The translations under genes and the position numbers were made by a program. Below the pieces are notes generated by a model that saw nothing but the letters and a program-made list of their open reading frames with translations, searched no databases and had not been told where the DNA came from. Below are positions 56,671 through 64,000 of a stretch of DNA of 64,000 nt, in pieces (the first letter of the stretch is position 1; every line of letters starts with the position of its first letter). This DNA comes from Prochilodus magdalenae (taxonomy: Eukaryota; Chordata; Actinopteri; Characiformes; Prochilodontidae). The stretch spans positions 1,964,001 through 2,028,000 of the forward strand of contig JAMWET010006936.1 of NCBI GenBank assembly GCA_024036415.1. Reading direction: 5' to 3'.

Positions 56671-57760
56671 CTACCTCATTAGTGTTAGCTCACCTATCAC
56701 TGTGCAGAGGTAGACTGCTGTGTCATCCAGCTCACACCTTGTGCGTACCGATTCTGGCTGAGTCACTGTGACCGCCGACCCCACCGATGTTAATAGAAAT
56801 GTGGCAGAACTCCGCTGTTGGTGCTGTTCTTTTTGGGTAGGCCGTTTCATCTGAAACATACATGACATGGATGCCAAGGGCTGCAGAGTCTTGCTCAAAG
56901 TGAACGACAATAGATAAGTCCTACCCAGATGTCCTGGTCCGCCGCATGTCCAGCAACAGCGGCCTCGGATCAATGCTGTCAGCTCCTCCACCCAAACTGA
57001 CTTTGGTGACTCACTTGACTTCTCAACAGCTTTGACTGCAAAACTGGAAAAATCTGTGCACCGTGAAATTGCTGACAACACCATTTCTCCCCTCAGTGCC
57101 AACTCCATGGCCTCTGGCAAGTCACATGGGCAGGCCAACTGTGTTTGGACATACAGCTCAGTTGGAGACAGTGCAATGATTAACTTTTCCTCGGACAATC
57201 TCTGTGCCGAATGTGAGAAGTGGGCATAAGTCTGTCTAGCTAAAGTTTCATTGTTAGCTAGGGTTCTTGTCTTCGGCAGGTACACAGATCAAACCAAAGG
57301 AGCTAAGTCCCGGAAATGCTGCCCAAAATGCCTCCGGAGCACCCTGACCAATACATAGTAATCAGATCTCCTGTCAGTGCAAGCAATGCATCATCTGCCA
57401 AACAAAGCATCAGCGGGAGGGCTTTCTCTTCATCGCACCACTCACACAACTTGGCTACCAGTCTCAAACTGTACATGGAAAGCCTCCCAGTCCACTTTAC
57501 CAGAGGCTTCCCACTCCTGGGTGCCGCCATTTGTTTATATCCGCACCCAGGTTTCCAGCTCACGTCACAAAAGTCGAGGACAGCGTGGAATGGCAGCTAG
57601 CTGGCTCCATAGCTGGCGCCACCAAGCTTAGGCACCACCCAGCTCTTCCTTCACCACCACTGCTCTTTCATAGCTCTTCCAGCGGTATGATTCATCTCCA
57701 GCAGCTGTGGCGCCCTTGAAGATGCAAACAGGGCGTTCCATTCTGTCTGAGAGATATGTA
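56671..57760 (-). pseudogene. LTR-retrotransposon Gag relic
   Basis: The longest open frame outside host exons (56671-57285, 204 codons) joins, by a frame change, to 57303-57563. It carries a Gag-like helical stretch with Cys-Asp-Leu-Pro-Glu-Ala-Met-Glu-Leu-Ala. A zinc-knuckle-like Cys-Trp-Thr-Cys-Gly-Gly-Pro-Gly-His follows near 56930-56960, whose last Cys is replaced by Tyr. No protease or polymerase follows on the minus strand below 56650. It fits a Ty3/gypsy-type Gag, truncated and decayed. I see no host-gene structure. Confidence 0.6.
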
Positions 57761-58342
57761 ACTTTGCTTGGGTGCTAGAGGACGAAGCATCAGATTCATC
57801 AACTGTGTTTAGGAATGAGGATGAAGAGGGCTATTTCTCCATGAATTATATTATTTGTGTGGTAGAGCAGTAGAGTCTAGGCCTGCATTAAAAGCTAAAT
57901 CTGAAGAAAGTACACACCTGTCTGTGATCAGGCGACAGAAGGTGATATGATCTCTATGTAAACTTAAAATGGTGATGTTATCTTGTTATCTTACTAATGT
58001 TAGGTGGATTATCTTGTGAACTGTGTTACCTGGTTGCAGTTCTGTGCAGCAAACGGTTTGTTTTAACAGTTCTGACAGTACACATTAGCGCTAGTACGAG
58101 GCTGAAGTTTAAAATTATTCAAACTAATCTTATTCTTCTGCAACACAAACCACCTTGCAATTGACCTCTGTGAAATACCTTTAAATTATCGGCCCTTCCT
58201 CATTAAAGATGAGTAAAATAGAATGCAGATTTAATCCCATGCACATCTGGAACTGTTATATCATGTGAAAAGGAGCAGAGATTTCACCACAAGTGATGAA
58301 TCTGGTTTGGTGCCTACAATCAATTGCCTGCCCATCTGTGCC

Positions 58343-58378
58343 CAATTCAATTCAATTCAATTCAATTCAATTCAATTG
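58343..58378. repeat. (CAATT)n microsatellite
   Basis: Six to seven tandem CAATT units. Confidence 0.95.
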
Positions 58379-58604
58379 TCATTATACAAGGTTGTACAGT
58401 ATAATGGAACACTATCAGGCAATTTCTGCAGTGCAGTAAGTAAATACTAAGATTCTAAGTAATAGTTCAAAGACAAAAATACTTTTACCTTCTTTCTTTT
58501 AAAGATTTTTATAAAAACTGAGATGCAATAACAGTACAGTGAAATACAGTTTAGTGTTAGGTGTTCATATAGTAAAGTATGGTATGTTGAGGCAGCCAAT
58601 ATAT

Positions 58605-58981
58605 TGTCACATCCTGCCTGGTCTTGCCCTCGTGTGTCTGTTTTCCCTGGTTTTGTTTCTTGTCACTTCCATGTGCCTTTTGTTGTCCTGTTCCATGTGC
58701 TTCTTTTTGTTTTGGTTTTTGGCTCCTCCCGTCTCCGCCCCCTTGTCTGTCCCCTCACCTGTCCTTGGTTTGTAGCTCCAGCCCTTTCCAGGTGTTCCTT
58801 GTTAACTTATACTCCCTGTAGTCCCCTGTTTTCTTGCTGGTATTTTGTCCTGTCCATGTTGGTTTGTTTTTGTAACCTGGTTCAGTGTTTCTGGTGTCTT
58901 TGGTTTTGTTTTGTATTATTTGTTCTGTTTATTAAATCCTTGTGCTTACATCCTGCCTCCTTGTCTAACCCCCACGTGACA
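58605..58981 (+). mobile_element. Solo LTR
   Basis: A 377-bp unit beginning TGTCAC and ending GTGACA, a perfect 6-bp terminal inverted repeat with canonical TG...CA. The body is strongly pyrimidine-rich, CT-skewed and GC-richer than its surroundings. ATTAAA near 58931 would serve as a poly(A) signal, and TCCTGCC occurs near both ends. There is no internal region or second LTR next to it, so it looks like the product of LTR-LTR recombination. No exact target duplication is evident. The strand is inferred from the poly(A) signal. Confidence 0.7.
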
Positions 58982-59439
58982 TGTATTTATATATATATAT
59001 ATATAGTGTTTACATGTAATTTGCCTTAAGCGTGCCTTAATTCATGCTAATGTTTCATTTATTCATTAGCCAGGGGTTATGCTCATAAGTGAAGTTTACG
59101 TACACACCCTGCTGACCAAACTTCATATTGTTAAAATTATAATGATTATACATTGGTAATAAAACCAATATACTGGAGCAGCTAACTGGGTCCGTACCGC
59201 ATAAAAAGTGAAAGCCGCTAATTTAACCCCTAATCTACATATGCTTAAATACCCTTAATGTAATGAAAGTGGCATTTATAGGTTGACTGCGCCTTCTTGT
59301 ACTTGCATGCGTGAGTTTATATGTTAGTTCACAGTAACCGTCCCAAAAAGCTGCTGTCCCACCGGGAATTGTCAAAACACACCCAATTGCCCACTCCAGC
59401 CAGTAACAATGCTTCGCCTAACTGCTCTGTGATGTGAAC

Positions 59440-59790
59440 AACCCTAGAAGGCATTCACAGCTCTCCAGCACTGATATTTTATAAGATTAGCTCGATGTGT
59501 TTAAAATCTGTCATGCATGACATGAGCAATATTACGTTTCTTTGACAGCTGAGTTTGAGTACAAGAGATCTTGAAAGCATTACTGATCTCCTGAGGGCTT
59601 TGAACTCAACCCATCAAAGCACTCATTTAGCAGCGATTTGGGCTCAAAGCGCGAAAGGAGCAGGCGTTCCAACATGACTTATTTGATTTATTTTGCCAGA
59701 CTAGCCAATTAAGAGAAAATTCACATTTACAATTGCAGCCTGGCAAAAACAACGCACACTGATGCCTATCATGCCTGGGTTCCTAAAAAA
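59440..59790. promoter_or_regulatory. Candidate conserved non-coding element
   Basis: A repeat-free block with TTTGACAGCTGAG (MEIS/E-box-like, about 59540), CCCATCAAAGCA (TCF/LEF-like, 59610) and AGCCAATTAAGAG (homeodomain and CCAAT, 59704). There is no coding potential. Conservation was not tested. Confidence 0.3.
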
Positions 59791-60929
59791 TGGTGAGGTT
59801 AAAGGGAGGTGAGTATATTACTAAATGACTATATTATTATATTATAATCACACTTTTAATACAGCACAGCAAGTGTCTCATACTGCTTCCTCAGAATACC
59901 TTAATGCATTACATTTACAGTCGGCTCTGTGAATAATGGATTGGCACCCGTCCATGCCATGCCATGTCACATGTCCATTTGTTACTCCTCCTGTAACCCT
60001 AATTCCACCTTAAGAGGGAACATAACAAGACAGAATGAAAGATGCCATCCTTTCTTCTTTGATTCCTTTCATTTAATTTTGTTACATGCTTTCTTTAACA
60101 TTTTGTGGACACCATGATCTGAACGCCCCAAGATCACAACTATCTGCTATTCTGCTATTATATCGGCCTTGTCCCTTCCATACAGTGATTCCTCCAGATT
60201 CACGAAATCTTTTAACAGTATAATCTACTGCAGATGATAAACGCTAAGGTCTTTTTACACTGATTAAGGTTGTTCTTGACTTGTTTCAATGCAATGTTAG
60301 CTGTGAGTTTTTGCACCAGGTGTTCTTAGCATTACACAACTTCAGTAGTCTTTTGTTGCCTCTGTCCCCGTGTTGCTGGCATCAAATTCAAAATGTGCAT
60401 AAAATTAAAAAAATAAAACAATAAAAGTTCTCAGTTTCAATATTATATGTTGGCATAGTACTATTTTTAATCAGAAGTAGGGTTTAAATGATTTGTAGCT
60501 GGGAATAAACAGTAGCTAAATGTGCCAACATAAGCTTACAGCAAAACCACCAGCCCTGTCAACCTTCATTATATTTTCCCTCTTTCCTTAGCTGTGGGTA
60601 AGGAATGGGCCGATGAGGTCAGCTTTTCCCACCCTCCTGTGTTCTCCCTCCTGCCCTTTGTCACCTTTCCAGCACCCACAAAGCAGCCGAAGGCCATACT
60701 ATCTAGCGCCTGATCATTTTTGTCACAACACATTTTGTCAGCATTACAATGACAGATCACGTATGTCCAAACCAGGTTTACAGCCCTTCTCGTACATAGC
60801 CCCCTCAACTTCACAATCATACAGTCAGACTACTCAGCTTTTTCATGGCCAGTAATATGTTATTCCTTCATTACTTCACCTACGAATAAGCATATAAAAT
60901 GACTAGAGTTCATTTCAAGAGGCATTTGA

Positions 60930-61410
60930 TGAATTCTTTCCCTGATGAAGAAAAATACCTTTACGGTTGGCCAGATCAAGGAAATGGGAATCAAGAGAAC
61001 CTGTATCAAGAGAAGGCAAGGGTAAATAGAGAGGGTTTACCACAGGTTATATCTTATTGGTAAACCTCAAAGAAGGAGTTGAGTGTTTTGCAATGGTTGG
61101 TCAACTCTCTAAAGACCTCAAGAACAAACAGGAGCTGCTGACAGCTGCAGTAAAGACTTAGTAGAACATCACCCGAAAAGAAACTCGGGATCTGGTGATG
61201 TTCATGGCTTACAGACATCAAGTAATTATTCACTACAAACGATGTGCAACTAAAATGCTAATTTACTATATTACTTTATTTCTTTATTACTTTATGATTG
61301 TAGGTTTTACCAATTACCCTTCACAACATCTGAGTTTCACATACCTTCAAAAGAAACCTGAAGCTCATATTCATCACTTAAGGTTAACTCTAGTTTGATG
61401 TGGTGGACAT
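60930..61410 (+). mobile_element. Tc1/mariner transposase C-terminal relic
   Basis: From about 61105, with stops, the translation reads Leu-Lys-Asn-Lys-Gln-Glu-Leu-Leu-Thr-Ala-Ala, then Asn-Ile-Thr-Arg-Lys-Glu-Thr-Arg, then an Ile-Ile...Ala-Thr-Lys end. This follows the order seen at the C-terminus of Tc1-like transposases (linker, then Ala-Val-Ile...Thr-Lys-Tyr). The catalytic core is absent. It is a different family from the copies at 5.6, 35.5, 54.0 and 56.2 kb. Confidence 0.55.
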
Positions 61411-61419
61411 CTAAGGTAA

Positions 61420-63320
61420 CAATAACCAAATAACCAAATCATCCAAATATTTATGCTCCTGACTACATGATTTTCAGCTGTAAGAAATGATCATCAGTTA
61501 GTAATTGTTGCCCTTCTTAAACAACAGAAACAGGCCTGATGAAAAGGCCTAAGGAATACAAATAGTGCAGCACCAGCACAGAACTTCCCACAGTCGTTAG
61601 CGGTTTTGTTGGTTTCTGTTAATTAGCTCTTATTTTTAGGTTTAAATGCGTTTGACATGTTTTAACCAATATGGTGTTTTGTGTTCAGGTTTTCCAGCTC
61701 AGGCTTTATTGCTATAATAATGACTGGTATCAGTTTCTTTAGAGGTTTACAAATATGGAACCCAGATGCTGCAACAATTTCTTTCATTAAATTCATGATC
61801 ACTGAATAGCAGCATGCTTGAATGACTCTATTTTAGAATGTGTCAGTATTCCACAATAAAAGCCCCAGCCCTAGCACTGGTTTTAACCATTTTAATTGGA
61901 AAATTTAGGCTTAAAAAGCGTGAAAATGCATGGGCTGGTCTAAAAGTAATGTTTAGGGACAAACAGTTTCAGATTTATGGGAATTTCCAACAGAGTAAAA
62001 GAGTGAGGTAGTAGAGGGTCAGGAAGTTTGGTCCAAACCATCTAGTAAATCTGCAGAACTTGAAGGCTGAATTGAGCCGTCCTTTATTTTAGTGTTCACA
62101 CTAATACAAGTGTGACGGAGCCTGAAGTCAATCACAGCTATCAACAATAGTGCTAATATGCACAATCTGCCTTTTCTGAACTAAAGAGAAATTATTTTCT
62201 TGCTATGCTGCAAACTCCTGAGGGTCTATATCATGGGACCCTGATAAAATAATTTCATGACACATTGTTTACTGTCCAATCCATACAATCCACATATGTA
62301 AGCCTCCCTCCAATAACTGCCCATTTTTGAATAAATTGTTTTTGTGATGTCACAAAAAACAACACATCTACATGTATCTGCCCATTTAGCATATTACAAT
62401 TTAGCCTACATATTTCTGTTGAACCTAGGAGTTCCTCAACTAAGGTTCTAGGTTACAGTCAATCAGAACAGAGATCATTTACATTTGGAAGGCTTTAAAG
62501 CACAGTTGCAAAAACAGCCTGTTAATTTTTGTTTTCAGTTCCCATTTCCACCAATGTTTTTATTACCCTCTATCATAGCGCCACACGTCACCACAGAATT
62601 ATGACTATCACTCCTAGACATGTCCTTCCATTTCCCTGGGAGGGGACAGGAAGACCAGGTTGCCTGGTCTAGTCCACTTCCTTTCAGTTTTCCAGAAATG
62701 ACCTTGTACAGAAACAGGGAAATCCGTCCATCAACCAGCTGCAGTATATGTTCTGCGGAAGAGGCAGCGGCCAACAGAACTCATAAATACTGCTGTCATT
62801 GTCTAGAAATCTGTCTGTGTACATGTGCAGACATAAGACAGAGAACTATCTCAGAAGAGGTCGTCTTAAGGACAAGGTGCACCCATTCAAAAAGGCCTTA
62901 GTGGTTATGGGACTGTATGGTCAGAGGTAGGTAGTCTTAGGTAGAAATATGACTTTGCTGAACTCATCTAGAATATAAAAGTATCTATCCATTAACCCCT
63001 CAAGTACCAAGTTACCTACAGATCGACAGGTAAATGTATTATTAAGTCTAGCATTTATCAGTATACTGTAGGAACACCCAGGGAACGACCTCCCCTTTAA
63101 ATAAAACATCAAACCCCAGTATTATATATGTGGTTGATAGAACAGGTGTCATGAACAGCCAATACAAACAGCAATAACGAGTCATGTGATCACACTGAAT
63201 AACATACTTTTGTTACATACTGATTTCACTTGTTCAGGTTTACTGGGTACATAAGCTATACCATAATAAAAATAGCCTGCTTGTTACGCGGTGTGTTGGG
63301 TCTGAGAATGAACAGTGGTA
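61420..63320. other. Gene-free stretch near the window end
   Basis: No convincing exon, RNA gene or classified repeat on either strand. Confidence 0.4.
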
Positions 63321-63326
63321 ACGACA

Positions 63327-63650
63327 GTGGTGGACAAAGTACACAAACCATGTACTGGAGTAAAAGTACTAAAGTATTTAAATGTACTTAAGTATGGAGA
63401 GTAACAGTAGCGTGATTTATTATGGCTCTAGTGTCCTATTATCATTTCTGGAGCAGGACTCTTCATCAACTCAGTTTAGATAAAGAGACCTAGTGTCTCT
63501 CAGTCCACCGGTCTCCAATAGAAGGTAATTAATTAGTCTGACACTGACGAATATTCCCATGATCATAAGCACAGAACACTGAAGGAGAACCGTTTCCAGT
63601 AGCTAGCGCAATAAAATAACTACTTTGCAAAGTTTTAGTTTAAGATTTAT
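63327..63650 (+). mobile_element. hAT-type element end fragment
   Basis: Starts CAGTGGTGGACAAAGTACAC and continues with GTAAAAGTACTAAAGTATTT and TGTACTTAAGTATGG, the usual terminus of teleost hAT elements and similar in style to the ends of the 5792-7191 element. The other end was not found. The right limit is approximate. Confidence 0.65.
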
Positions 63651-64000
63651 TTGCAACTTACAAGTTTAAGTTGAATAAAAACTTGCTTTAAACAGGGTTA
63701 AAATGAGTTTCCTTTACTATACTGCATCTGTAGGTCTCTGTTCATGAACATAACTAGCCAAAACAAATGTACTATAAAAGGAACTAGTGTTTGTATACAT
63801 TCCAAAAAGAAAAGTTCATGTGTACATATTTCTATATTGTGGTCTATTTACCCACAAAGTCAGGAACAATATATTTTATCTGTTCACTGATGCTTTAATG
63901 TCTGATTGTCAGCCAGTGTTTACATTAAGCCCATACTGCTTTTCCCGCCTTCCTTCAAGTGGTCCTTGATGTAGTGGTAATGTGTAATGGACATTTCCAA

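Noticed and set aside
58539..59029. Membrane-like hydrophobic protein of 141 codons
   Set aside because: The Phe/Leu/Cys-rich frame comes from the pyrimidine-rich solo LTR at 58605-58981.

Overview
This is vertebrate nuclear DNA, almost certainly from a teleost fish. It is about 37% GC by eye, has multi-exon genes with short conserved exons, and is full of fish-type repeats: Tc1/mariner and hAT relics, a tRNA-derived SINE, LINE fragments, a solo LTR and a long-palindrome MITE. The proteins align readily, from memory of the human families, with FKBP15, LRSAM1, RPL12 and POLE3. I could not run a search, so the species is not fixed.

Layout. (1) About 0.66-16.7 kb, plus strand: fkbp15, an endosomal WH1-like/FKBP/coiled-coil protein, resolved into 26 coding exons whose splice phases all agree (966 codons with a tentative first exon). 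(2) 16.7-20.4 kb: convergent 3' ends of fkbp15 and lrsam1, with a palindromic MITE. (3) 20.4-37.0 kb, minus strand: lrsam1, an LRR-coiled-coil-SAM-RING E3 ubiquitin ligase, resolved into 24 coding exons giving 725 aa. (4) 37.0-39.4 kb: the shared upstream region of lrsam1 and rpl12 (head to head), with TCTCGCG-type promoter motifs on both sides and a LINE relic between. (5) 39.4-43.5 kb, plus strand: rpl12, 7 coding exons, 165 aa, with a TATA box and a TOP-like start. Its introns 1, 2, 4 and 5 each hold one copy of the H/ACA snoRNA SNORA65 (U65). (6) 44.1-47.5 kb, minus strand: pole3, the histone-fold subunit of DNA polymerase epsilon and CHRAC, 4 coding exons, 148 aa, tail to tail with rpl12. 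(7) 47.7-64 kb: no host gene found. It holds decayed transposons (MITE, LINE RT, Tc1/mariner, Gag relic, solo LTR, hAT end) separated by AT-rich unique blocks, some of which look like conserved non-coding elements.

The four genes do not form a pathway. fkbp15 and lrsam1 both act in endosomal sorting, rpl12 and its snoRNAs serve the ribosome, and pole3 serves replication and chromatin. I found no evidence of a wholly new system. The observations most worth checking are the fourfold SNORA65 array, the shared lrsam1/rpl12 promoter motif, two GC-AG introns and a missing long acidic tail in fkbp15, and a cleanly datable hAT-in-mariner nested insertion.
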